The notes under the pieces: generated by a model
Seen by the model: the letters and a program-made list of their open reading frames with translations, nothing else
Database searches by the model: none
What the model was told of the DNA's origin: nothing
NCBI RefSeq assembly: GCF_963678635.1
Contig: NC_087068.1
Location: forward strand, 6,291,907 to 6,355,906
Source: Symsagittifera roscoffensis
Taxonomy: Eukaryota; Xenacoelomorpha; Acoela; Convolutidae
Reading direction: 5' to 3'
DNA length: 64,000 nt
In this document: piece after piece, positions 10,201 through 19,500 of the stretch
Numbering within the stretch: the first letter of the stretch is position 1
Layout of the letters: each line of letters starts with the position of its first letter
Program-made: the position numbers and the translations under genes

Positions 10201-13200
10201 GATCAAGATCAAGATCGCGTACACGAATTGCAGAGCCAGCGGCATGCTCGAGTACCCGGGGGATGTTGTGAACGCCACTTTTGTCTTGGCGCCGAATCTT
10301 GAGGCAACATTCTCCTGTACTTCATTAATCGCCGCGAATAAGGTCTGGATGGCCTCCCAGATCCTCTTTGGCGTAGGTTCACCACCCTTGAGCTGCTCAA
10401 GAAATCCCGTTGCGTGCAGATGATCGTTCATCCCCGCAAACAGCAGTAACTCAGGTTCGCAGGGCATTTCTGACTTTATTGCCACTACCAGGGTCAACAT
10501 CTGGTTCAGTTCCGCACCCGGCAAGGTGTATATCAGGGTTTCTGGCCAAAACAACTTGGGAGACGTACCTTCGAAATCTGATCCTGCCACGATCACCACC
10601 CTTGCTGCAGCTGGGTCTGCTCTGTCGTAGACCGCTAAGGTTTTGGCCAGTTGCGCCTGCCCACAGGGTTTCCCATATCGGGGGTCATTGGCCAATTTTG
10701 CGCCTTCGTATTCGGCGTCTGGTAACTCCATCTCTCTTGGGTTCATCAGTTTGTCGACCACTCTCAACTGTGCTGGAGTGGCCACTCTAATTCTGGCAAT
10801 GCTGGTCCGGTGCTTGGGAGGCTCCACCACCAGTCCCGGGCTCCCCAAGGACTTGAGAGGTCTGTAATTAATTGGTCCCATCATCGACCTAGTGGGAATT
10901 CCACTCAGGTCTGCTATCTCTGTCAACTTCGCTCTCGAGAAACGCGTTTCATGAGCCTTCAACCAGTCCACGCACTTGTGCCTCCCCAAGTCTTCATGTG
11001 AGACCTGCTCAAGACCCAAAGTCCTCGCTAGCTCCTGTCTACACTCTAGGTCTTCCAGATCCAGTTCCTTGACCTTCTCCTCATACTTCTGTCTGCTGGT
11101 CTCCAGTGGCTTCTCTGACCTCTTTTTCTCCGCAACCACCACTGAGGACATTACCGACCCCTGGGGAGTTGCTGATGTCACTTCATCAGCTTCCATGGGC
11201 GTGGTGCTCGGCAACTTGGCCCGGCTATTCCTCTCACTATCTCTAGAATCGGCCCTCTCGCCCAAGCGACTCGACAAAGATCTCGGGTTGAAGAAGGGTG
11301 GGTTTGGGGGTGGCCCGAACGTGACCTGTGCTGTTTCCAGCAAATCCGTCTCTAGCGCGCATATATGCTTTTGAAAGACGTCGTTCAACCATTCCACCCC
11401 TCTGGGCCTGTCAAAGTGAATGCCATCCGCAGATGCATTGTCAGGGAAAGAGGTTAATTCCATTTGCTCAGCCACGTCCAGTAGCCTAAGGGGAAGGACA
11501 CTCCTCTGATGAATCTTCCTGATTGTTTCGTTCAGGCTGCGCACCTTCGTATTCATCTCTACCGCATGTTGATCCGCTCCCATGTTGTAGGGAACAGTAC
11601 ACACCGTGAGAATGGACGGGTCCATTTGGATCCGTATCTCCTCGAGAATGCAGCTCATCTTTTCATGCAGCCTTGTCACCTTCCTCGCTTCCCCCCTTGA
11701 CACATCATTCGTCCCGACCATCAGGGTGACTGTGTACACGCTCACCATCCCTAGCATCTCAAGAGTCGCTAACATCTGCGGCGTTGCGGCTCCGGCGAAG
11801 CTCAAGATTCCCGTTTGCCAATGGGATTGGATCCGGGTCAGCACCCGCAGCAAGCTGTCTCCAATGATCAAGTGAACCGAGCCTTCAGGCACTCGAGGAT
11901 ACGTGAAGTACTCCACCCAAGTCGCATCGTGGAAGCAATCTCTTCTCTCTCTCTGCGCCGGATTCCAGTCTATACGATTGTGCTTGCGATATCTCCCATC
12001 CGTATTCTTCTTGTAGCTCGAGATCATCACACTCCTGACAGGCTGTTCCCCCCAAGTCGAGGGTAAATCCACTCTTACCGGACTCTCGCGATTCCTCAGC
12101 TGTAACCTCTCCTGCAACTCTTTCAGCCGTGACGAGCCGCCACTACTACCTGGGGTCGAACTCGGTGTGTATCCAGGCAGCGCGACGTCCATCAATGGTC
12201 GTATTACTTGAGTCTCCATTCCACGCAGGGAGGACGTTGATTCGGGTGGTATCCATACCTCCAGCCCCTCATTCATATGTTCTTGCGCCGCACGATCGAG
12301 GTTGAATCGTCCCTTTGACCTAGGAGCTTCGTCCACCTCCATGCGTGACTCTGGCCTTGAGACAGTCACTACCCGCTCTTTGGGCCTAGCCCCTTTTTGC
12401 ATATCGAGCTCGCGCTGTTGTTGCTGGATCCTCTCAAGTTTTGCTTGGTCTCTCTCGAGAGCCTGCTTCAGCTGCTCACAATTCGCGGCATTCTCCCGCA
12501 CCCTTTCTGCCTGCAGCCGTTCCGCCTTCATTATGTCCAATTCTCTCCGCGCTTGATCCCTCTCGAGCACCGCTTGATCCCTGTCGAGGTTCGCCTTATT
12601 CTTCTCCCGCTGGGTTCTCTCGAGTTCTTTCTTCATGGCACTGACGTCCGGATAAGCCTCCCCCGTCTGCTGTGCCCGTGACATCGACGGTACCTTACTC
12701 GTACTCTGGCTCGCGGGCCTGACTGATGGTCTGGCCGGCAGCGGGAATTCCCCCGCGCCATACTCTGTGTTGTTGTTTAGACCAGGGTTCCTCGCCAAAT
12801 CGAACCCCCTTATCGCTCCATCCACGTTCCAGGACAGCCATCTGGTCTGTGCTTGATCGGACACCCCTTCAGTGGTGTAGCCTACCATCAAGACCGCCTC
12901 CGTCGCAGACTCTCGACACTCACCCTCATCCTCCAATTGTAGGATGGCGTTCAGCATCACTGCCATTCTCTCGTTCACTTGAGTGTAATCCAGATCTCTC
13001 AGCCGTCTGTACAGTTCGTCAAGTGTGGGCTTTTTCAGAGCCGATGGCATGGACTTCCAGTATCGATCGGCCATTTCTGTGACTTCGATTGACTCTTTGA
13101 GTATTAGTACTTGAGTTTTACCTGAGCAACTTGAGTTTTCTTGAGCAACTTGAGTTTTCTTGAGATGTCGTTCTCTTCTTTTGATTAAATACAGATGAGT

Positions 13201-13206
13201 AGTCAA
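4231..13206 (-). CDS. ORF2: giant SGNH-hydrolase-domain protein of the retrotransposon (2,991 aa; likely start Met45)
   Basis: A single open frame downstream of ORF1, same strand. The first 44 codons run through a cluster of repeated CTTGAG words, and similarity to copy 2 begins at ADRYWKS, so Met45 (codon at 13072-13074) is the more likely start. Layout in the 2,991-aa numbering: conserved N-terminal region (45-150); charged coiled coil (about 190-275); SGNH/GDSL-hydrolase domain (about 440-615) with GDS near 448, Gly in FAGAA, Asn in GTND near 497 and DGIH near 593; a second alpha/beta region (about 860-1060) with AGMNDH near 925; acidic Ser/Pro/Thr-rich linker (about 1705-1785); Cys-rich patch (about 2460-2485); and a further Cys/His motif near 2730. 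The SGNH catalytic set is complete, so a hydrolase or esterase is plausible, as known for CR1-type LINE ORF1 proteins; the substrate is unknown. No clear signal peptide or envelope-like features are seen. Most of the protein is unrecognised. Confidence 0.85.
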   Translation of the reverse strand: MTTHLYLIKRRERHLKKTQVAQENSSCSGKTQVLILKESIEVTEMADRYWKSMPSALKKPTLDELYRRLRDLDYTQVNERMAVMLNAILQLEDEGECRESATEAVLMVGYTTEGVSDQAQTRWLSWNVDGAIRGFDLARNPGLNNNTEYGAGEFPLPARPSVRPASQSTSKVPSMSRAQQTGEAYPDVSAMKKELERTQREKNKANLDRDQAVLERDQARRELDIMKAERLQAERVRENAANCEQLKQALERDQAKLERIQQQQRELDMQKGARPKERVVTVSRPESRMEVDEAPRSKGRFNLDRAAQEHMNEGLEVWIPPESTSSLRGMETQVIRPLMDVALPGYTPSSTPGSSGGSSRLKELQERLQLRNRESPVRVDLPSTWGEQPVRSVMISSYKKNTDGRYRKHNRIDWNPAQRERRDCFHDATWVEYFTYPRVPEGSVHLIIGDSLLRVLTRIQSHWQTGILSFAGAATPQMLATLEMLGMVSVYTVTLMVGTNDVSRGEARKVTRLHEKMSCILEEIRIQMDPSILTVCTVPYNMGADQHAVEMNTKVRSLNETIRKIHQRSVLPLRLLDVAEQMELTSFPDNASADGIHFDRPRGVEWLNDVFQKHICALETDLLETAQVTFGPPPNPPFFNPRSLSSRLGERADSRDSERNSRAKLPSTTPMEADEVTSATPQGSVMSSVVVAEKKRSEKPLETSRQKYEEKVKELDLEDLECRQELARTLGLEQVSHEDLGRHKCVDWLKAHETRFSRAKLTEIADLSGIPTRSMMGPINYRPLKSLGSPGLVVEPPKHRTSIARIRVATPAQLRVVDKLMNPREMELPDAEYEGAKLANDPRYGKPCGQAQLAKTLAVYDRADPAAARVVIVAGSDFEGTSPKLFWPETLIYTLPGAELNQMLTLVVAIKSEMPCEPELLLFAGMNDHLHATGFLEQLKGGEPTPKRIWEAIQTLFAAINEVQENVASRFGAKTKVAFTTSPGYSSMPLALQFVYAILILIAEGNGWRVLMAAPNRELEPTNLRLCKSELAAAWADVSHALRGFHELADILIVLDEVLLLEISNFARQPKLSPILRDDHPVIIHLTASLWFRDMELTITSSTSRSRGPNNERQNVATSEKQLESMGNRLAQEGGRWPFLSPRLENATRKTREDAPPLVKQIWEFLEEQLGKAEEKGMTVGRFVTAANEVTIGGFWREHAWGELKTRRDHEILEFLSPCWGREFLTEVYSAKETIFDAFIQEMLNMPISLFLALYLVYPRYLFNMGPAYMFSRGVDTLRIDGYLTLVLLTHGELASFHRLMRYGEPLAMGRTHSSIETYSYKCAAGLRTLLVQYLLMQNRHLTGEEKSPKTREEWRKVNGGMPLLTDLCLAMRSDPMGIIRGLGEVVTCIYGPAVTFAFPDPLVTAYRDSVTHVSLISVLDGTTLNWCQQEVLRAQMSNTVLFGKVKDPELIVYSFRGQMQCRMGGKREGPIETYPKFWNLNPLAANGQEILRIPAWTKSFELVKKELEAILEREALPTSIPEFPIVRRMTLGMNSSLVVPSSYARTTTEERQKEFTDGWDPLFIGYTAAIYFHTSDVKINSWTTQAKKIRGSMPPKFDVQDTLRVLKRAGLENQRPVWDDGRMIVEEGHVALKADAMLFATRKYRAPYGLELMERNREGKKLDAAGPLYVALTKSEAMSSATPSPLPVDIPGDKKSGTVADRFKRIFERREAESGDESMDETLSEAGEDMEVGNTPEQKPTEVEFTAQELLKDLSEENWADTPTPPLTSSPRKYPEMSLTSENPNMGMIFLSTERREKNTFEGNRDAFLGTLDGDAWQKFLSEFNREVDEDTTLDNFKEELWDTVVKFGEPVLVGTGLEEKARVELLNKMVELRKSRKTREDKCKDSSTPKQKTDNKIIKCTRGDKVGTSNMIKSTNILKARAGGRQEWAGEKEVESVMIPMTPPSKDVKSRKRKRDVEGMGSPSADAVSEKDLRETAPMVLARWKTAAYKSSYEPRKLLDIEKEMENPTSSVTEEDFKPQRIKMKLGSTSGQTWEVDVGKEWVSSEHQAVGKQVTSDPLEKSKTRNTSRPWWIALETLKEMEGCLKKLNSGVARKRYSWATQQKAEVNKIELANQLKRSWQNLLKDHFEEAMRTSSSAPPLMANPFIRTAGQLMFAWSLLGIELETLTSYDKLKLGGKNLEIYRMLMQHVAKDNSGLSLARRKDATCFLRWTMSMMTDSTILACHQKAVASKTLERRVSTVILNVYQSTGIEREDGSRQSLENHRKLDEIRRFYNKKFEEEHDVHRNLASSGEYLKLNRKGEYQYVSGVMGMAYNPFLDLEAGGANRNYEVAELLKFWTEKIVEIDVVERERPSLGLVLEGMPGVISVPRSSKRVELRMGDGSGVLITNLGVVWKLLRPSWCPHPHASMIEEVTERVRLAPTEDEDLAILSIVHKLILPQVKESSEVTSGTEPVRRMEPGSCLDSTCSNGEHICDGRLCVRIQSFQKEDLTTWFEDITEREKSEVQIVAECYARTTVNLATALGFFSRMCSLQSLERLESEHHLVTALSVESWPGVLQVNQKHIKSWKIGLEAEMGFPMSEAYGLPLNAKSLVGSVLANLCGSHYPLHMAMVEVSSQRVMIDKAFSVPKCVRLARMSHHSHKLLRKIRGAVPKEQRDDLSEIWGEELLGLESENASDHGKQNVVGKPAVGASSSEEVDVVHEKMMELEPLLEASGERNLRSIDLTHGDCPCHCLAQTVWYPDRANLCLIWDVEEIKSLGLPEYRQKVTILVVSTMLALRWIEENIAKYRESRAPTAESIYAIDYSRRLELFETACKVFAIPVQVRHIWSRLRFFPWFRATLTSWLYAVTKNHMRKHQKEYRQFQAEIGPDAFKRPLLTHRNAITAGWKRVGRISRDNSRARETILEEDLARNVSLSLHNSFCLNRESKVKGLPSQLKRLQEQREWMRAYEQLKAWEEIVISSDDEEALLEQITVPRTPVSGTSKAKNMR
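11350..11890 (-). other. SGNH/GDSL hydrolase domain within ORF2 (about residues 440-615)
   Basis: The segment encodes the ordered SGNH blocks: IIGDSLLR (nucleophile Ser), LSFAGAA (oxyanion Gly), MVGTNDVSRG (Asn) and DGIHFDRP (Asp-x-x-His). Spacing from GDS to DGIH is about 145 residues, normal for a compact SGNH fold. Copy 2 keeps all four blocks (52790-53280). The fold assignment comes from motif order; enzymatic activity is inferred. Confidence 0.8.
13110..13164. promoter_or_regulatory. Phased CTTGAG cluster upstream of ORF2 (copy 1)
   Basis: Five CTTGAG words begin at 13110, 13130, 13140, 13149 and 13159, a spacing of 20, 10, 9 and 10 bp, close to the DNA helical repeat. They lie just upstream of the likely ORF2 start codon (13074), between ORF1 and ORF2. 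The corresponding region of copy 2 also has four clustered words. A protein-binding cluster or internal promoter for ORF2 is an inference. CTCAAG is the core of the known vertebrate NKX2-1 (TTF-1) site, but no factor is demonstrated here. Confidence 0.4.
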
Positions 13207-13510
13207 TTTGAGATCAACAAATCAATCTGAAAATAACACCCGATATTTAGACCGACAAGCTGTGTTCCTAACCAGAAAGCCCCATTACTTTTATGATTAA
13301 AAACCCTCCCCTTTTCGCCCTACTAAAATGATTCAATCTAAATTTTTTTAAAAAACATGCAGACACATTTTATGTTTTAGCACCATCATTCATTTAAAAT
13401 GATAATTGTCATGCCAATCACATCTTAAGATCCCCTTACCTGCGCCGCACCCCAGTACCTAACTCAAGACTCCTCCCTCACACCCGACTCGATACCTCCA
13501 TGTACCCGAC
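13207..13510 (-). other. Spacer between ORF1 and ORF2 of copy 1
   Basis: About 300 bp between the ORF1 stop and the beginning of the ORF2 open frame (436 bp to the likely Met45 codon). ORF2 is not in a readthrough or short-overlap arrangement with ORF1, so it would need its own initiation: internal promoter, spliced subgenomic RNA, or re-initiation. Nothing decides between these here apart from the CTTGAG cluster just downstream. Confidence 0.6.
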
Positions 13511-16500
13511 TCAGGCGATGCTCAAGTAGTACTTCTTGTGAAGATGCACCATTATCTCGGTTTCTGCAAAGACCACATGTAGGATAGCATACAATTCCCT
13601 CGAGCTCAGTTTGCCCCTGTTTGGGTCGTACACCGGCATCGAGACCTCCACTATTCCTCTTTCAATCATGAAGTCACGTAGTCTTGTCAGTGCCAATATC
13701 ACGTGTTCGGGATCAATTGTGTTTCTGTCGTTGACTCTCGTTACTAGGAAGCAGAGGTATTTGCCCGGGACTTGTGCCACTGACGGTGGAAGCGCTGCTA
13801 TGCCTCCCATTCCTGGCCTCTGTCTGAACAGAAACTCTACGTTCTGGTACTCTCTTTTGAAGTCAGCCTCCAATCTTGATTTGAAACTCATGTCCGCCGT
13901 GATGCAGATCGCGCTGGTCCTGTTTGACAGGATGAAGTCGCTATCCGTTATCATGATGTTCTCTGAGTATTCATTGGGTATTTCGAATTTCGTTTTGAAA
14001 TTCCTTCCTATGGTAGGCTCTGGTTCTTCTTCCTCCAGTTCCAATCCGCTTGTTTCCCTCACTTCCTTGAGCTTCTTTATCATCAAATTTTCGGTGTGGG
14101 TAAGTCCTACCCCCACTCCCCGGACAAAAATATTTATCGACGTCCCCGTCGATGTCGGGTCTGAATTGTCCTTAGGGATGTCCAGTGGCCTATCTGTTGC
14201 TGTCCATCCGAAAAGAGGGTCCTCTGTCTTCATGTAACTTGCTGCTGATACATCGATTTGCTGAATGCTTTGTCCTTCGCGGCTCTCGTCCTTGACATCA
14301 CGCATCCACTCTAGAATCCTCAAGTTCGAGTTCTCCCTCCTTTCTATTTCACTCTGCTCGAGGTCCGTCTCCAATTCTGGCGTCGAGTAATCATCCTGCG
14401 GATAATGTCCACCATCATCAATCACTTGCCATTCCTCTTCGGCCTCCAGTTCGCCTGCGCTTAGTAGTTCATCGCCCAACTTGTCTGGCTGTATCTTATC
14501 GATCAAGAAGTCATCCCCATACCTATTGTACCTCATACCTGTTCGTTTACGATTGCCCGTCCTGGTTTCCGGTGGTGTTGGTCGATCCGGTTCCATCCAC
14601 TTCGGTACCTCGTTTTGCTCGGGATCGTTCCAGTCTTCTTCTACAAATGAACCTGCATCCGACTCCACTTCTATCTTTTCGTTGTCGTCCAAACTCAAGT
14701 TCTCATTACCATCATTTTTCTCTCTGGTGCCCTTCTCATTCACTTCGCACGCTGGTTCCACCACCAGGTAGTCAAGACCCTCCATGTCTTTCGGCAGGCA
14801 CCAATCCTCCGGGGACGGAACGTGAGGTTTCAGATTTTCGTAATGTGCTGCTCGCCCTGTACTCAAGCGATAGAACCTTCCTTGTTGATGTACTTCCGTA
14901 ATCATGAACGGTCCTCTCCATTTCTTGAGTAGTTTCTTTGTTCCCTTGGGCGGTATGACGTTTTGAAAGACCCACACGTATTGGCCCACTTCGTATGGCT
15001 TTGCTCTCAGTATCTTTTCGTCATATTTCTTGCGTTGCCTCGTTTGCGCTTGTGCCGTGTTTCTCCGACATAGCTCGTTCAGCTCTTGTTGTCTTTTGAT
15101 CGCCTCCTTCACGTATGCTTGAGGCGACGTCCTCTTCCCCTCGTACTCCGGATAGAAGAATGTCAGAGGCATTGCCCTTTCCCTGCCCGTCAACATCATG
15201 AAAGGGCTGATACCCGTTGTAGAGTGCTGGGTACTATTGTAGGCTCCTACTACCTGTGGCAGGTATTTGTCCCAGTCCGTCATGTACCTTGAGCAGTACA
15301 CCCTGAGCATGTTGACCAGTGTCCTGTTCTGTCTTTCTACCAACCCATTGGTCTGTGGATGATAGGTCGTCGAGTGTGCTTGAGCAATGTGTGACCTCTT
15401 CATTAATTCTTTTGTTAAGTCCCCCACAAAAGCCTTGCCGTTGTCTGACTGGAAAGTCATTGGGCAACCATACCGCGATATCCAATGCGTTATCAGGTGA
15501 TCACATGTTTCCTCTGCTGAGGCTGTCTGGCACGGAACTGCTTCCGCCAACTTGGTGAAGTGATCTATTATAACTAGTATTTGGTTATAACCCGATTCCG
15601 TCATGCAGATTTTCTGATGGTCTATCTGCACCACTTCATTGAATTCCGAACTCTCGACAGACTTGAGGGGAAACTTCATCTTCCTTGGGTCTTTTACTTG
15701 AAGGCATGCTAGGCAGGCATTCACCCATCTCTCGCAAGCTTTTCTCATTCCCGGCCAGTCAAACCTGTGAAGTATCCTTTGTTGTACTTTATCTATCCCC
15801 TGATGGCCCATTTGGTCGTGTGATCTGAAGAGCACTTCCGTTTGGTACAGTTGTGGTAGTATGATGAGGTTGTGTTTGTGTAATATCTTTTCCTCATCTC
15901 TTCTCTTGCACGCTACCACCCCTTCCGCTGTGTGGTAAAGTAAGTCTCTCTTTTCTTTGTAGAACTGGCTCAAGATCTTGTAGCTGTCTTCCTCAAGTTC
16001 CCCCTTCTCCTTGACTCCAGAATGGATCCATTTGGAGAGGTTACTTGTCATTTTGTCATTCTTCTGGGCCCTTATTAGGTCAGACAGTCTATATCTCGCC
16101 TTAACGTGCTCCTTTAACGCCATGATCTGTCCATTCATCTCACCAGGATTGTGGATGTCATCGCTCAGTTTCACACATATTATCCTTTTCATGATCTTCA
16201 TGTCGTCCTCTGGTACCAGATTCGTTCTGACGTTTGAGTTGCACGATAGTTCCCTAAGAGGCTTTCTTGAAACTGCTATTTTCTCGAGCTCTTCTCCACC
16301 TCGTACCTCTTGCATTTCCAGATTGTACGTTCCTGAAGATGGATCTGTCTGTAATTCCCTGTCGTGCTGTCTCATCTTCTCTTCCGCCAGTATCATGCAT
16401 AGACTGTCTTGATCCTCACTGCTCTCGTCCGAGTCTTCATCCCATTCTTTACGCTCCCCGGACAATTTTCCTTCTCCGGTTTCGTCTTCTTCCATGAATC

Positions 16501-19500
16501 TGGACCACTCCCCGGACTCTTGATCTAATCCCAGGTGTTCAATTTCTTCTCTGAATGTCACTTTCTTATCCCTGACTTTTGTTTGCTCCAGAATTTTTTC
16601 GGGGATTTTCTCAATTAGTGATCGCACAACTTCCTTGCTATCAGTGGTGATTCCTTTTGAGACGTCAGTATTGTTCACTGTTTTCTCTCTCCGAAGTATG
16701 GTTAGTTCCGGTGCCTCCTGACTTTTCCCTTGGATCACGGGTTTGTCATCCGATAGTTTCTCAAGCAACCTCATTAAGTCTTCATCTATTTGGACCGTTC
16801 CCTCCTCTACCTGGGTGAGATCGTGACCTTTTGCCTTGAGTGTTTCCCTCACGATTTTGGACTTGAGCATTATTCCTACCGGAATCCCTCTGCTTTTCTT
16901 CAAGATGGTCTTTTCAAGAGACTCTTTTGGCAATTCGGGATGATCTTCAATCGGTTTACCTGATTTGTCCAACCATCTCGTGAGTGGAAGACTGTCGTAT
17001 GTTTCTTTGTCCATAAAGGAGAAACCATCTTTGATCTCAGGTCTGTCCGCCTCTCTTTGTTCTTGTCTCTCGTAGAACTCCGTCTTCTTGCTCAAGCTGT
17101 CGGCATTTTGCTGTTTGTCTCGCGTTCTATGTTCAATTATCATGTTGTATCCGTCCAAGCGAATTATCCATCTCCCAATGTAGCTCTGGTCCATTGAGTA
17201 CGTTTTCAGCCAGCTTAATGCTCGGTTATCTACTCGCAGCTTGAAAGGTTCACTGCCTAGGTACGCTCTGTATTTCTCGACAAAGGTGACCACTGCGAAC
17301 ATCTCTGCTTTCGGTGCTCCGTACTTCATTTCTGTGTCACTTAGGACTTTGCTCCCGTATGCTATTGGTCTCAAGACTGTCTTCCCATTCCATTCTTGTT
17401 CTTGATGGAGAACCCCAGAAATCGCGACTACCGACGCATCTGTGTCCAGCACGTACATCCCCTTCTCAGTCGGCATACCCAGTACTGGTGCCTCACATAG
17501 CTCTTTCTTTTTTCTCTGGAATGACTCTTCTGCTGCGTTGTTCCACGTGAACTTCTTGCCCTTGTGTCTCATTAATTGTTGCATCGGGTATACCTTGTCC
17601 GCGTAGCCTTTGATGAACTCCCTGTAATAGTTAGCGAAGCCCAGGAAGCTCATCAACTGGTGCTCTGTCTTCGGTGATTTCCAGGTTAGGACTGCTTCCA
17701 CGGCGTCTGGGTCAGGTCTGATGCCGTGCTTGTCTACCATCCTGCCCAAATATTTTATTGAGTCCTTGAGTATTTCACACTTTGATGGTTTGCACTTCAG
17801 CCCCGATCTTTTCATGCACGCGAACACCTCATCAAGTCTCTCAATGTGGTCTTCTAGTGTTGGCGTTGCTATTACCACGTCGTCCACATAGCACATTACC
17901 AGGTTGCCGTACTTCTTCGTCACGCCTATCAGCGCGTGTGCCATCAGCCGTTGAAACGTGGCTGTGGCATTGCAGAGTCCAAACGGCATCCGTTTCCATT
18001 GAAACAGACCTAACTCGCAGGCGAACCCTGTCTTGTCCCTGTCTTGTTTCCTTAATGGTACCTGCCAAAAAGCCGAACCTAAATCAAGAGTCGTAAAAAA
18101 TTTTGCATCACCTAACTTCGAGAGGCTTTCATCAATTCTGGGTATGGGATAGGCATCCTTCACCGTGACGGAGTTCAGGTATCGAAAGTCACAACAGAAC
18201 CTCAACTGGTCGCCTTTCTTTTTGGCCATCACTACTCCACACGCCCACGGTGACTTGGATGGTTCTATCATGTCATACTCTAGTAACGTCTCGATTTCTT
18301 TTCTACACGCGTCCGATTTGTGTGGGGTCATACGCCTCGCCCCCTCCCTGTGCGGTACCGCGTTTTCCTCAAGTTCTATTTCATGCTCCACAAAATTACA
18401 ACACCCGATATCCGCCTTATGCCTCGAGAAAACTTCTTCGTTCCGCTCTAGTACGTCTTTGATGGCTTCGAGCTGTTCATCTTTCAGTTTGCCCCTCAGA
18501 TGTTCAATCTCCGGCAGAACCGGTTTATCTGTCTGCATCTCATCTAGTGTGGGTCGCTCTGGAAAGTTTGAACAGCTCGACAGCCCATCGTCCGTTTCTG
18601 ACTTAAGTGATTTAATAAGGCCTGAAGAATATTTAATTTTTTGCAATCGTCTCAAGATACAAATTTTATCCCTGTGATTGGGACAATCAACAACTTCATT
18701 TTGTTTTAAGTTCTCAATCGTTTCATATCGAGTTTTAACCGGCAAAGCATATCCCAGTTTCCTCCCTCTCTGTATCGTGATCGGTATGTCAAGGGTATTC
18801 AACAAGACACTGACGCAGAGACCACTCTTCGTTATCGAAAATGATCTTCCTAAAACAGCAGCACTTTGACTATTAGGGTTTGGAACTATACATACTTGCT
18901 TATTGTCACTTAGTTCATTGTAGTTTTTCATCCTCAAGCTCACGATTGCTGCTTCATTAGCTTTTAGCCTCACTCTCCTACTCAAGAATACCGGTGCTTT
19001 GTTTTCATTTGCCATTATTAAATTTACCGGTTTGATTGCGTACCTCCTATCCGGGTTCCGTATCCTGAACATTGCATTATTTAGATCAATCGTTACGTCG
19101 AAATTCCTGATGAAGTCTCTGCCCAAAATGAATTGGTCAGATTCATCCAGGTTTTCTACCACGATGAAGCTCATCCACAGGTTACGTTCTCCCAAATTGA
19201 GGGCTATTATCGGCGTCCTGCCTAGCACCCGAAGGGCCCCTTTGTTCGCAGCTGACAGCCGTATTCTCGAGTCTATCAAATCATCTTTGTTGAAGCCCAT
19301 TCGCTCCCAAGTCTCAATTGGTATGACACTCAAGACCGCTCCCGTGTCAAGTAACCCACGTAACTGAGTCTTCTTTCCACTTATGTCCAACACGTGCCCT
19401 GTCACGTCTGCTTCCGTTCCGATGTGCATTGCATCTTCTTCAAGCATAGCACAGTGTCCAATCGATCTTACTTTCAATTCCTCCTTCCCTACATAGATTT

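Noticed and set aside
4231-13206. ORF2 as an envelope gene (retrovirus-like element)
   Set aside because: No signal peptide, fusion peptide or C-terminal anchor was seen. Short hydrophobic stretches near 9450-9490 and 10190-10240 look like buried strands or helices. The SGNH motifs point to another function.
14120-14135. Programmed frameshift site (ATTTTTG next to the hairpin)
   Set aside because: The heptamer is not in the frame needed for a -1 slip, the hairpin lies upstream rather than downstream, and the zero frame continues to the macrodomain.
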